Assembly (NCBI GenBank): GCA_016786595.1
Contig: JAEUWB010000018.1
Location: 19,239 to 83,238 of the forward strand
DNA: 64,000 nt
DNA from: a bacterium
Lineage (GTDB): Bacteria > Bdellovibrionota_C > UBA2361 > SZUA-149 > JAEUWB01
Direction: 5' to 3'
Of this stretch, positions 8,633-17,834 are shown one piece after another (within the stretch, counting starts at the first letter, position 1; each line of letters opens with the position of its first letter). The translations under genes were made by a program, and so were the position numbers. The notes under the pieces are model-generated. The model was not told the DNA's origin. It saw only the letters and a program-made list of their open reading frames with translations, and did not search any database.

Positions 8633-9967
8633 ATGTCACACTCGCTATCATCTGTTGATTTAAAAGACGTTCCAGAAATTCTTGCTCAAGAGCCGATCAG
8701 GGTGCGCTCAATTGAAAAGGGCATGCTCTGGGCATTTTTAATTGCTGGCATTTTGTCACTTGGTTTTGGATTGATGGACGAAACACTTGTGGACACTACC
8801 TGGCTTTGTCTGCATGTAAATGCGGTGTTTTGGTTTGACTTAGCGATTGCTTCAGCTGGATTTTCTGCGGTTTTTCATATTTCAAATTCACAGTGGTCAC
8901 GTCCAATCCGTAGGCTTTTTGAATCAACTTCAGCAGCTGTTTTTTGGTTTGTCATTCCGCTTGTTGCCTTGCGCTTTGGTTACGAACATTTGTTTGGTTG
9001 GGCCCATGATCCGAGTGCTCATAATGGGCGTGGTATGTGGCTTGATGAAGACTTTCTGTTTACGAGGGTTACTGTTGCAGCGCTTTTAATTGCCTGGTTG
9101 GTCTGGCGCATTGTTAAATTATCAGTTGCGCGCGATATCGTCAGCGTGCGTTCAGGTATTACGGGGATTAATAAGGATGCGCTTTCACGTTGGTTTGACG
9201 GCAAGCTTAATCATTACGCGCTGGGAACGGATACTCAGGCACTTGCTACAGTGGAAGAGAAAATGAGCTATTCGAGTCCAGTCGTGGTTATTTTTTATGC
9301 ACTCTGTATCTCAGTTGTAGCATTTGATGTTGTAATGTCGGTTGACCCGCATTGGTATTCAACTCTTTTTGGCGCGCTGATCTTTATGAGCGCAGTCTAC
9401 TCAGCGGTTGCTTGGCAGGCGGTTTGTCAAAATCTCGCTCGGGATTGGCATCCAATTTTTCGCAAGAAGATTGAGCGCCGCACCCTACACGACCTAGGCA
9501 AGCTTCTTTTTGGTTTTGGTATTTTCTGGGCGTATATGTTTTGGAGTCACTATTTGACGATTTGGTATGGGAATATCCCAGAAGAAACGCATTGGGTGAT
9601 TGTGCGATTACGTGAAGAGCCTTGGCACGGCTTAGCCTGGCTGGTCTTGGGCTGTAGTTTTATCATTCCATTTTTACTTGGGCTTAGTCGCGATCTTAAG
9701 CAGGTGCCTCAGCTTTTACTGGCAACTGGCGTGATTGTGCTTTTTGGTCAATGGCTGCAGATTTATTTATTGATTGTGCCCTTTCACTATCCGGACATCA
9801 TACCGCTTAGTGTCCACCAAGTGTTAATTACTTTCGGTTTTATGGCGGCATTATTGTTATTGCAAATTCGGTTTCTTTCCCGAGTGCCGTTGATTCCGTT
9901 TGGTGATTTATATTTAACGCAAGGCAGTCATGCTCAAGCTGCGCATGAAGCTCACGGGCATGCTTAA
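8633..9967 (+). CDS. actF: Alternative complex III subunit ActF, NrfD-type membrane protein
   Basis: 444 residues from the ATG at 8633, 11 bases after the actE stop; an upstream in-frame start at 8552 would lie inside actE and is rejected. It has about ten hydrophobic helices and belongs to the ActF branch of the NrfD-like family, the second large membrane subunit of ACIII. Charged loops such as SVDPHWYSTLFG and SHYLTIWYGNIPEETHW match conserved ActF positions. The C-terminus is His/Ala-rich (HAQAAHEAHGHA). It is the last act gene here. No cytochrome oxidase genes follow, although many ACIII operons continue into them. Confidence 0.92.
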   Translation: MSHSLSSVDLKDVPEILAQEPIRVRSIEKGMLWAFLIAGILSLGFGLMDETLVDTTWLCLHVNAVFWFDLAIASAGFSAVFHISNSQWSRPIRRLFESTSAAVFWFVIPLVALRFGYEHLFGWAHDPSAHNGRGMWLDEDFLFTRVTVAALLIAWLVWRIVKLSVARDIVSVRSGITGINKDALSRWFDGKLNHYALGTDTQALATVEEKMSYSSPVVVIFYALCISVVAFDVVMSVDPHWYSTLFGALIFMSAVYSAVAWQAVCQNLARDWHPIFRKKIERRTLHDLGKLLFGFGIFWAYMFWSHYLTIWYGNIPEETHWVIVRLREEPWHGLAWLVLGCSFIIPFLLGLSRDLKQVPQLLLATGVIVLFGQWLQIYLLIVPFHYPDIIPLSVHQVLITFGFMAALLLLQIRFLSRVPLIPFGDLYLTQGSHAQAAHEAHGHA

Positions 9968-9988
9968 GATAGGTTTGAATTAAAGCTC

Positions 9989-11629
9989 ATGCAGCGCTGC
10001 GCCACACAATTTAATGTTTGGCGCGTTTTCCGGTTTACTGCTGACTTGATCTTGATTAGCCTAGCTCTTGTCGCGCTAGCGCATTCCTTCCGGTTAATCT
10101 TTGAAAATATTAACAATCTGCCCCGCGATGACGATTTTAATTCAGTCATAGACTTATTGACTCGCCTCAATGCAAGTCAATCGTTTGATCAGGTTTTATC
10201 TATTTTATTTGGCCCACATAACGAACACAGGGTGCTAGCATTGCGATTGATTGTGATTTCTTATTGCGCACTCTTCGGGCAAGTCAATTTTATGATGCTT
10301 ACCTGTATAGGGTTACTCTTACTGGTTTGCTTTCAATACTTTGTTGCCGTAAAATTTTTCTGCAATTTGAGGGAGCGGATTTACGCATATTTACTCTTAT
10401 TGCTTTTTGTCTTAAACACAAAGAATTACGATAATCATTTATGGGCGACAGCGGCTCTGACTGGTATTCCTAGTTTATTTTGCGCATTTCTTTCATTCTA
10501 CTTAATTACCTTCTGTAATCGCTGGGTCAGCGCACTTTGGCCTGCGATACTTGCCGCAATGACATTAGCCAATGGATTTATCGTATTTTTTATTTGTTGC
10601 TTGGAATTTTTTTTGCAACGCAGATGGAGAATTTTAGCACTCTGGTTAATTCCGACGACTTTTTTTACTTATCTTCAATATCTTGCACTGCAGAGTTTGA
10701 GTCGAAAGCAGGAGTTAGACCTGAGCGTGTTTTTATCGAAGTATGACTATTTTTTAGGTTTTATTGGTAACGGATTTGCCTCAGAATCGCTCCAGTTTGG
10801 CATATGGTTCGGGATAGTAATTATCCTCTTAGGTATATTTTCAGCCTTTAGTCGGCAGCGCGCTGCGTTTTTGTTTTTTTGTTTTTTAGTTGGAACGGCA
10901 GCTTTGAATTTACTTGCCCGAGGTAATTACGATTCTCAAGCTGTGGTTATTCAATCTCGCTACGCTTTGCCGTCATTTGCTGTTGGGGGCGTGTTAATCC
11001 TCAATCTAATCAGGCAAGCGAAAATTTCTAATTTGCTACTGCCAGCGACGTTGCTGCTAGCGTTGAGTTGCTATTGGTCACATTATGATCTTTGGAGACA
11101 CGGCTATGATTACAGTCAACAGCGAGCCAGTGATAGTCTAACACGATATGCTCTCAGCGAAGAAGGTTTGAATTATCCATTCAAAGGAGTGGCCGAGCAG
11201 ATTATAGCTGAGTCCAGGAATAAATATTTTGATTTATCGACTGCCAAGCCTGAGATTTCACTTGCTAATCCTGTAAGTCTTTCTGAAAAGAAAACGCGCT
11301 ATGGGAAAACTGGCGTGTGTGCCCATTTAATTGCTACTCCTCGGCATTTGATTATTAATGGGACATTTTATCCCCCAGATGTGAGTCGAATGCGTAATAA
11401 CTATTTCGTAATTTTAAAGAGCGCGGACAGTCAGCTTGCCTTTACGACGCAAAGTCGAATTAACTTCGCAAATCGATTAACATCTAGTAATCCAAATCTT
11501 TTAAATACTGGTTACTTTGCCGTAATCGACAGAAATCAAGTTCCTACGGGACAGTATAAAGTGGAAATTCTAATGAAGAACCGTAAATTTAGACGTAAGT
11601 TTGATTGCCAGAGAACGCTAACATTATGA
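9989..11629 (+). CDS. Polytopic membrane protein, GT-C glycosyltransferase-like
   Basis: 546 residues with about 11-12 hydrophobic helices and a soluble C-terminal tail of roughly 150 residues. An acidic loop after the first helix reads LPRDDDFNSVIDLL and is followed by GPHNEHRVLALR. An acidic motif in the first periplasmic loop and this topology resemble GT-C membrane glycosyltransferases that use polyprenyl-phosphate sugars, but no specific family is recognised. It starts 21 bases after actF and may be read through from that operon, with no obvious functional link. A similar-sized protein lies on the opposite strand at 14016-15272. Confidence 0.6.
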   Translation: MQRCATQFNVWRVFRFTADLILISLALVALAHSFRLIFENINNLPRDDDFNSVIDLLTRLNASQSFDQVLSILFGPHNEHRVLALRLIVISYCALFGQVNFMMLTCIGLLLLVCFQYFVAVKFFCNLRERIYAYLLLLLFVLNTKNYDNHLWATAALTGIPSLFCAFLSFYLITFCNRWVSALWPAILAAMTLANGFIVFFICCLEFFLQRRWRILALWLIPTTFFTYLQYLALQSLSRKQELDLSVFLSKYDYFLGFIGNGFASESLQFGIWFGIVIILLGIFSAFSRQRAAFLFFCFLVGTAALNLLARGNYDSQAVVIQSRYALPSFAVGGVLILNLIRQAKISNLLLPATLLLALSCYWSHYDLWRHGYDYSQQRASDSLTRYALSEEGLNYPFKGVAEQIIAESRNKYFDLSTAKPEISLANPVSLSEKKTRYGKTGVCAHLIATPRHLIINGTFYPPDVSRMRNNYFVILKSADSQLAFTTQSRINFANRLTSSNPNLLNTGYFAVIDRNQVPTGQYKVEILMKNRKFRRKFDCQRTLTL

Positions 11630-11761
11630 TTTCAGATCTAGCTTTGAGGGCTTTTTGCTTGAGCATGCTAACTCGCTGAAATATATCATTATTCTTAAGG
11701 TTGAAGTGGAAATATAAAGAAAACTAAGAACTTAGTCGATAATTAAGATGAACTGCGCACT

Positions 11762-14011
11762 ATGAATAATCTAAAAAATTCTCTCAGATTTAAGTTTTTA
11801 TTTTGCATATTAGCAATTAGTTTTCTGCCAAGCAGCAATGCCCTTGCAGATAGCCTCTCTATTACTGCCCCTTTAGCTGACACTGAAGTGATTGAAGGTG
11901 ATGATTTTGCATCTATAGAATTAGAGAATCCATGGGATTTTAACGAGCGCCGAGATATCGGTTGGGAAGAAGGTTATAATGGTCCTACGGTTAGTGTTAG
12001 TGGTGGTGTTTGGTCAGGCATTAATGCAGCGTCAGGGGCATACGTATTCCCGCTCTTTCAGGGATTCCGTGAAGGACTAAAGCCTGATGTGCTACCGGGA
12101 GATCGGTCTTTACCTGCGCTTGGCTATAATAATCCAATTAATGCTGCAAAGTATACGCTGCTTAGTTACAGAGTGAATCACAATTCTCGCTCAAGTTATT
12201 TTATATATTGGAATAACGATCCAAATCTCCCAGGAGGTTGGCCAAATGGTTCCAATTTAGCTGGCCAATATGATGGGTACTATCATGGTGCCGGGGCTTT
12301 TGCTCGAGAACCTTGGGAGGTTTATTCATTTGATATGTCCGCGAATGGGGGACAATTCGCTGCCTACAGCGGCTCTTGGAGCGGCAGTATCATTTCATTG
12401 CGATTGGATCCGTCAATTGTTGGCGCTGTTGGATCTCAAGCTCAATATGATTGGGTGAGGTTGGTTGATCCAACTTCTGCTCCAAACCATACCATTACGT
12501 GGAGCACTACAGGGGTCAATCAAAGCAATGCTGTAATTACGATTTACGTCGACACTAACAATTCTGGTTTTGATGGAACGCCAATTAAGCGCTTTACCAA
12601 TGGATCTAATCCAGGATCTTGGACTTTCCCGACGGCAATGCTGCCTCCCGGAGATTATTACTTTTATGTTAGCGGACACGTGGCCGGTGATCCTAGTTCA
12701 CAGTATGCACGTTCTGAATACACGCCACGTTTGAGAGTCAGTAAGGCGCCGGAGGTAGTTTTTTCAGCTCCTTCAATGGTTTCAGGGGATGATTATGCAA
12801 CGACCGAGTTAGGTGATCCTTGGGATATGGATCAGACTACTGACTTACCAAATTTAGATTTAAGTTGGCCGACACAATGGCGTCAATTTTCTTCTGAATC
12901 TTTCAATGCAGGAATTTTTCAGGCAGTTGCAAACTCGCCTCTGTCCGGAAGTCTGCATACGGACGTACAAACACATTTTAGGATACCGCTGGATAAGCCA
13001 ATTGATACCAGTAAATATCGTTATGTCAGCTATCGCTTAGCTGTTGATGATAGCCAATTTCCGACAATCTCTGATAAAGTTCGAGATGGCTGGGTCGGCC
13101 GCGTAGTCTGGTGGACAGGTGACGAAGAAGATCCCCGGCATTTTTCATCATTTTGGAATTCCGTTGGACATACTGATGACCATCCAATTTATGAGGGCTG
13201 GCATACGTATGTTTTCGATCTGCATGATCCTTTAACTCATGAGTATAATAAAAAGTTCACAGATAATCCTTGGCTATATCACTTAAGATTTGATCCCCTC
13301 GAGACTGTGCTCCCCACATGGTTTTATCTTGACTATTTCCGCTTAACTGCTGATCCAAGGCCAGACTCGAGTGGTAATATCGATTTAGAGTTTTCAGTAG
13401 CAGATAGCGATAGCGCTACTGTAGACGTTAGTTTGTATTATGATTTAGATAATGTGGGTTATAACGGAACACTGATTACGACCCTCAGTGGAATTGCACC
13501 GGGCAATCATTCGCATGTTTGGAATATGTCTTCGATTGCAGCAAATACAGCTGTTTATGTCTATGCAGTTGTTAGCGACGGGACAAATACTCGCCGCGCC
13601 TATGCTTCAGTGCCAATTCTAGGAGGCCAGTATCAAACTAAAACTCCTCCTGCGATACCGCGCGATATAGCAATTTCTAATTTAGTGATCAGTCCGAAAA
13701 GTGTTTCGAAGAAGGGTAAGCGAGTTACGGTATCGGTCGATGTCAGTGACAATAATCCACTGACGAGTGTTAATCTTTTTGTTGAGCGGAAACCAAGTAA
13801 GTGGCGTAAAACCGTCCCAATGACTTTAGTCCCAGGGACGACTAACCGTTATACTGCTCGAGTTTCAATTCCGAAAAATAAGACGCGAAAAAAGCAGCGC
13901 TACTATCTCTATGTGCAAGCTCGTAGCTCTGGTCCGAGTGTAATTGGTGGTCAAGCTACAGCTGAAGAATATAAAAGCTTGCGCGCTAGCTTTGTCAGTC
14001 AGTCTAAATAA
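11762..14011 (+). CDS. Secreted modular protein with two repeated beta-rich modules
   Basis: 749 residues with a clear signal peptide (cleavage near S-N-A-L-A-D). Two homologous modules start with parallel motifs: EGDDFASIELENPWDFNERRD near residue 40 and SGDDYATTELGDPWDMDQTTD near residue 340. Each is followed by a domain with the look of a carbohydrate-binding beta-sandwich (Y-V-S-Y-R-L, then W-x-x-Y-V-F-D) and then an Ig-like segment. The C-terminal about 100 residues form a basic Ig-like domain rich in K and R. I do not recognise a named family. A role in binding surface or environmental polysaccharide is inference. It ends 4 bases before the convergent neighbour. Confidence 0.7.
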   Translation: MNNLKNSLRFKFLFCILAISFLPSSNALADSLSITAPLADTEVIEGDDFASIELENPWDFNERRDIGWEEGYNGPTVSVSGGVWSGINAASGAYVFPLFQGFREGLKPDVLPGDRSLPALGYNNPINAAKYTLLSYRVNHNSRSSYFIYWNNDPNLPGGWPNGSNLAGQYDGYYHGAGAFAREPWEVYSFDMSANGGQFAAYSGSWSGSIISLRLDPSIVGAVGSQAQYDWVRLVDPTSAPNHTITWSTTGVNQSNAVITIYVDTNNSGFDGTPIKRFTNGSNPGSWTFPTAMLPPGDYYFYVSGHVAGDPSSQYARSEYTPRLRVSKAPEVVFSAPSMVSGDDYATTELGDPWDMDQTTDLPNLDLSWPTQWRQFSSESFNAGIFQAVANSPLSGSLHTDVQTHFRIPLDKPIDTSKYRYVSYRLAVDDSQFPTISDKVRDGWVGRVVWWTGDEEDPRHFSSFWNSVGHTDDHPIYEGWHTYVFDLHDPLTHEYNKKFTDNPWLYHLRFDPLETVLPTWFYLDYFRLTADPRPDSSGNIDLEFSVADSDSATVDVSLYYDLDNVGYNGTLITTLSGIAPGNHSHVWNMSSIAANTAVYVYAVVSDGTNTRRAYASVPILGGQYQTKTPPAIPRDIAISNLVISPKSVSKKGKRVTVSVDVSDNNPLTSVNLFVERKPSKWRKTVPMTLVPGTTNRYTARVSIPKNKTRKKQRYYLYVQARSSGPSVIGGQATAEEYKSLRASFVSQSK

Positions 14012-14015
14012 CTTG

Positions 14016-15272
14016 TTATTTTTTAACTAAACTCATTGCCCAGCCCTTAGGGGTGATGGGAATATCTACAACTGCGCCAACTTCTGCAGCATTATAGCGC
14101 ATAACACTTTTGGTGAATTTCGAATCATGCGACCGCGGATAGAAATAATCTCGGTAAACACCATAAGTCAGCACTAAGACTAAGGTGTAACAAGTAGTTA
14201 AAACAAACTTATGCTTGTAGGTCTTAATGCAGTTAAAGATGCAGCAATAGAAACAGATTGCTGGAATGAACCAATATCTGCCGGCGGTTCCAGGTTTTGC
14301 AAGAATCTGCCAATGCGGAGCAATGTCGGGAACGGTGGGACTTATTAATGCTGAAAATAATATCATTGCGGCGAGCAAGGCAAATAGCTTGAGCTCATAG
14401 CTTGAGCGCCTTAATGCTAAATATATCACTATTGAGCCAATCAGATTGGGCACTATTGCTGAGTAAATATTCCAATGCTCGGATTGACTCAACGCCCTAA
14501 ATCCGCGAAAGCCGATCAGCGAAGATAAAAAAACCTTCCCTGAAATCACCTGCATAAATCCGAGTAGATTAAATTCGAACAGTATTTTCGGTCGGTCACC
14601 AAAAGAGCCACTCGTCAACAGGTATATGGTGATTAAAGCGCAAGAGCTTAGCAATGCTAAACGATAGAGGTTTAAACGCGTGCGATTCTTATAACATACG
14701 GCAGTGCTCAGTATCGTCAGAAATATGGAAAATGGGCCACAGAGTGCAGTTAGTAAGAGTATTGTAGTTTCGAAGTAATAAATCGCCTTACTAGTGGCAG
14801 GTTTTGCGACTAAGACTAAGAAACTGAAAATTAGTAAGTGCCATTGGGTGTTGGCAAGATTAGCATAGATCTCAACAGTATTCGGGGCTAAACAATAAGC
14901 GATAGCAATCAGGGCTCGGTTTTTTTGTGCTTTAATTATATGTTCGAATCGATTCGATAGAAAAAAGAATACCGGGAGCAATTGAAGTAATATTGCCAAG
15001 ACATTATTTGCTAGCGGTGCCAACTTCAAGGGGAAAAATGTCGAGTAAGATCCACCCAGGCGACAGAGCATCGCAGTCGTTCCGTTGTAGGGCTTGAGCA
15101 GTGTCATTAATGCGCCTTCATTATGAGCTTGCGCAAAGCAGACAGTGCCATCTTCGGCGTAGAACTGAGGATTGCTAATTACGTCAAAGCGCCTCCCTAA
15201 ATACATGACGACGCAGAGTAAAGCGACAAGAAGTATGGTAAAATTCAGTTTGTTTTTGTGATTCGCTGGCAT
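14016..15272 (-). CDS. Polytopic membrane protein, GT-C glycosyltransferase-like
   Basis: 418 residues with about ten hydrophobic helices. After helix 1 comes NPQFYAEDGTVCFAQA; the acidic E-D pair in the first periplasmic loop is the usual place for the catalytic acidic residues of GT-C enzymes. A later loop, PHWQILAKPGTAGRYWFIP, is also typical of large-loop membrane sugar transferases. No specific donor or acceptor can be named. It converges with the secreted protein at 11762-14011 and diverges from the futalosine-hydrolase-like gene. Confidence 0.6.
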   Translation of the reverse strand: MPANHKNKLNFTILLVALLCVVMYLGRRFDVISNPQFYAEDGTVCFAQAHNEGALMTLLKPYNGTTAMLCRLGGSYSTFFPLKLAPLANNVLAILLQLLPVFFFLSNRFEHIIKAQKNRALIAIAYCLAPNTVEIYANLANTQWHLLIFSFLVLVAKPATSKAIYYFETTILLLTALCGPFSIFLTILSTAVCYKNRTRLNLYRLALLSSCALITIYLLTSGSFGDRPKILFEFNLLGFMQVISGKVFLSSLIGFRGFRALSQSEHWNIYSAIVPNLIGSIVIYLALRRSSYELKLFALLAAMILFSALISPTVPDIAPHWQILAKPGTAGRYWFIPAICFYCCIFNCIKTYKHKFVLTTCYTLVLVLTYGVYRDYFYPRSHDSKFTKSVMRYNAAEVGAVVDIPITPKGWAMSLVKK

Positions 15273-15310
15273 TTAATATAGCTATAGCTGAACGGAGTAT
15301 TCATATCTAG

Positions 15311-15946
15311 ATGTTTAGTAAGCTCATCATCGCAGCAGCTTTCGAGCCTGAAATCGAGGCATTACGGGCGACGATGTCGAGTGACCGGCGTTTTGAGTTT
15401 TTGGTTTGTGGTGTTGGATCGATTGAAGCCGCAGCAAAAACCGCGCAATACCTGACCATATCGAGCGAATCTAATCGCGCAGTGATCTTTGTCGGGAGCC
15501 TCGGTTCAAGCACTAGAGATCTACCAATTAATTCATTAGTTAGTGCAAGCACAGTAAGGCTGGCTACAGTAGAGGACAACAGTTCGTATTTGGTCCCGAC
15601 GATGAAGTCTGACTTCGCCGCAGATATCAAGATCTCAAACATCTTCCCCGAATCCCAGATTCACTCACTAGCTGTCCGCTCGACAATGCGCATTACGCAA
15701 ACCCCCGGACTGGCCGCAGCCCTTGCCAAGCAATCAGACACAACTTGTGAGAATCTAGAACTTTTTGGCGTTGCAATGGCCTGTAAGGAACTGCAGGTGC
15801 CTTGGGGTAGCCTTGGCGTAGTCACAAACTATTGCTTTGAGAACGCGCACCAGGAGTGGAAGGATAATTACCGCAATGCAGCGGGCATGATTAGTGAGTT
15901 TTTTAATTTAAACCGCGAGAAGTTCTTTGCATTTAAAGCAAAGTAA
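15311..15946 (+). CDS. mqnB: Futalosine hydrolase-like nucleosidase
   Basis: 211 residues of the purine nucleoside phosphorylase / MTA-SAH nucleosidase superfamily. Landmarks are CGVGSIEAAAKTA near the N-terminus, the VGSLGSS loop, an acidic ENLELFG where the nucleoside-binding E-x-E of this family sits, and VVTNYCFENAHQEW near the end. MTA/SAH nucleosidases have a catalytic Asp at the last site (S-D), whereas futalosine hydrolases have Asn, as here. MqnB hydrolyses (aminodeoxy)futalosine in the alternative menaquinone pathway. MqnP- and MqnD-like genes at 39.7-41.6 kb support this, but the family match alone would not exclude another nucleosidase. Confidence 0.72.
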   Translation: MFSKLIIAAAFEPEIEALRATMSSDRRFEFLVCGVGSIEAAAKTAQYLTISSESNRAVIFVGSLGSSTRDLPINSLVSASTVRLATVEDNSSYLVPTMKSDFAADIKISNIFPESQIHSLAVRSTMRITQTPGLAAALAKQSDTTCENLELFGVAMACKELQVPWGSLGVVTNYCFENAHQEWKDNYRNAAGMISEFFNLNREKFFAFKAK

Positions 15947-16161
15947 GAATCCCCTTATTTTTCAGGCAAAACACCAAGTAATAATTAACCACGCGGACAG
16001 GCAAGGCGATTGCTTGTGACAATTCTTTTACAACACAATTTCATAGCTTTTACTCAACTGTGATTCTCTGCTGACTTTGCACTGCTAAAAATTCTTTCAT
16101 GCACGGAGATATTCCACTGCATAAACAAACCAAGGAAAGATTTTTTAGGGAGTGTGTGAAA

Positions 16162-16887
16162 ATGAAAACATTAGCAAAAGCAAATAATGTTGCCGGGAAC
16201 TTAGCAACAAAGATTGAAGTTGAATTTGAACCTGTTAACTTTAATACAGCAACAGACGAAGAACTAGTTGAAATGTTTCGCTCTGGCTGTCAGCAAAGTT
16301 TTGAGCACTTAATTAAGCGCTACGAAACTAAAGCCTATCACCTTTCAATGCGGCTTACTCGTAATCAGGAAGACGCAGAAGAAGTGCTGCAAGACGTATT
16401 TTTAACAGTTTACCGTAAACTCGAAGGCTTTGAAGGTAAATCTAAATTTTCAAGCTGGCTCTATCGCATTACTGTTAACTCAGCCTTCATGAAACTACGT
16501 AAACGCAAAAACCATGAATTCTTAGGCATTGAAGAAGCAATCGACCAAATCGAAAGCAAGTATATGTTTGAAGAACGTGATTATGGTGATGATGCTTCGG
16601 AATTGGTTGCTGGCGCAGAATTAGGCGAAATCCTTGAAGCTGCTATTAAGCGTATTCCTGAAGAATACAGAGCAGTTTTTGTCTTGAGAGACGTTGATGG
16701 GCTTTCCAATCAAGAAGTCGCGGCTATGCTGGATATTACTGTGCCAGCTGTAAAATCGAGACTGCACAGGGCACGGATGATGCTTCGAAAACGTCTCAAA
16801 CGAACTTATGAAGAGTTTACAGGAAATACCGCTGCTCCAGAGGAAAGGCTAGCAAGGGACAGGCTCTCTCTCGACCAGGCAGTATAA
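16162..16887 (+). CDS. ECF-type RNA polymerase sigma factor
   Basis: 241 residues from the ATG at 16162, chosen because AGGGAG lies 9 bases upstream; an earlier in-frame ATG at 16099 lacks one. Region 2 is visible as FEHLIKRYETKAYHLSMRL and EDAEEVLQDVFLTVY, then KFSSWLYRITVN. Region 4 is RIPEEYRAVFVLRDVDGLSN followed by a helix-turn-helix, AAMLDITVPAVKSRLHRAR. An extra N-terminal stretch of about 35 residues precedes region 2. It is followed by a second ECF sigma gene, so the two may form a cascade or respond to the same signal. The closest general group is RpoE-like. Confidence 0.92.
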   Translation: MKTLAKANNVAGNLATKIEVEFEPVNFNTATDEELVEMFRSGCQQSFEHLIKRYETKAYHLSMRLTRNQEDAEEVLQDVFLTVYRKLEGFEGKSKFSSWLYRITVNSAFMKLRKRKNHEFLGIEEAIDQIESKYMFEERDYGDDASELVAGAELGEILEAAIKRIPEEYRAVFVLRDVDGLSNQEVAAMLDITVPAVKSRLHRARMMLRKRLKRTYEEFTGNTAAPEERLARDRLSLDQAV

Positions 16888-16939
16888 CTATGTAAAACTA
16901 TTGCAATAAATATTATGACAACCGTATACCTAGCTCTGA

Positions 16940-16979
16940 CGTCTACTGTATAGAAACACGATAAACTAGACAGTAGACG
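16940..16979. promoter_or_regulatory. 10-bp perfect inverted repeat upstream of second ECF gene
   Basis: CGTCTACTGT at 16940-16949 is matched by ACAGTAGACG at 16970-16979, with a 20-base loop. It lies between the two sigma genes, about 50 bases before the second start. It could be an operator or an mRNA stem; there is no T-run, so it is not a normal terminator. Confidence 0.5.
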
Positions 16980-17028
16980 GAAGTTCATGACCTGCTGCGC
17001 CATCGCCAAGCTGAAAGGAGATCATAGG

Positions 17029-17496
17029 GTGTCGATAGAAAGACTGGTTGAGGAGTTTGGCGACGACATCTTCCGTTTCTGTCTTCATATGTTGGGTAAT
17101 TTCCAAGATGCTGAAGATGCAACTCAAGAAGTTTTTGAAAAAGTGCTGCGTAAGCACCAGACACTTGACGATTCAAGTAAAGCGAAAAGTTGGCTTTTAT
17201 CAATCGCGCGCAATACTTGCATTGATCGCATGCGCTGGTGGAAACGAACGCACGTTTTTTTGTCTAAACAGAGCGCTGAGGATAGAGTCCAGCCTCAGCT
17301 TAGTGAAGACGCCCTTAGTGTGCTTGCCTGCATGCAGCTTTTATCGCAGGGTCAGCGCGAGGTCGTTACACTTAGATATTTCCAAGATTTATCAGTTGAG
17401 GAAACTTCCCATGTTCTGGGGATTAGCCCAGGAACAGTTAAATCTCAATTGGCACGGGCGCTGGAGAGCTTACGTGCTAAGTTAGAGGCGGTTTAA
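17029..17496 (+). CDS. ECF-type RNA polymerase sigma factor, second copy
   Basis: 155 residues from GTG at 17029, preferred over ATG 16987 because AAGGAG sits 8 bases before the GTG. Region 2 is EEFGDDIFRFCLHMLGNFQDAEDATQEVFEKV; region 4 is LLSQGQREVVTLRYFQDLSVEE and the HTH HVLGISPGTVKSQLARALE. It differs from the upstream sigma gene and lacks its N-terminal extension. The next gene starts 2 bases after the stop and encodes a likely membrane anti-sigma, then a Spy-like periplasmic protein: a sigma / anti-sigma / periplasmic sensor order seen in envelope or metal stress systems such as CnrYXH. Confidence 0.92.
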   Translation: MSIERLVEEFGDDIFRFCLHMLGNFQDAEDATQEVFEKVLRKHQTLDDSSKAKSWLLSIARNTCIDRMRWWKRTHVFLSKQSAEDRVQPQLSEDALSVLACMQLLSQGQREVVTLRYFQDLSVEETSHVLGISPGTVKSQLARALESLRAKLEAV

Positions 17497-17498
17497 TT

Positions 17499-17834
17499 AT
17501 GAATCAGCGTTTCGAGAGTGCCTGCAATGAACTTAAATCGATCAAACTGCCTGTTCATCTCAAGCACGCTTTAATACAAAACTCGCGTCTAGGTGTTAGT
17601 CAGGAGCGGAAACAGGGCTATTTCACTACTCGCAAATTGCTTCAACCCGCTTTTGCCTTAACGGTCCTGGTGCTGGGCTTGGCACTATTGATTAATCCAA
17701 ATTCTCAGATCTCACAGAATCAGAACACTCCTGCGGAGGACCTGGTTTCTTATCTCTCAGATGATGTTACAGGGCTTTTTGATGACAACGAAGCCTTTGA
17801 TGAAAGTCTTTTATTATTGGAGGATGTAATATGA
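17499..17834 (+). CDS. Putative membrane anti-sigma factor
   Basis: 111 residues: a short cytoplasmic N-terminal segment of about 45 residues, one transmembrane helix (about 50-66, LQPAFALTVLVLGLALLI) and an acidic periplasmic tail. It has no recognisable zinc-binding H-x-x-x-C-x-x-C motif. The call rests on topology and on its position, translationally coupled to the ECF gene before it and overlapping the Spy-like gene by 4 bases (ATGA). Confidence 0.62.
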   Translation: MNQRFESACNELKSIKLPVHLKHALIQNSRLGVSQERKQGYFTTRKLLQPAFALTVLVLGLALLINPNSQISQNQNTPAEDLVSYLSDDVTGLFDDNEAFDESLLLLEDVI

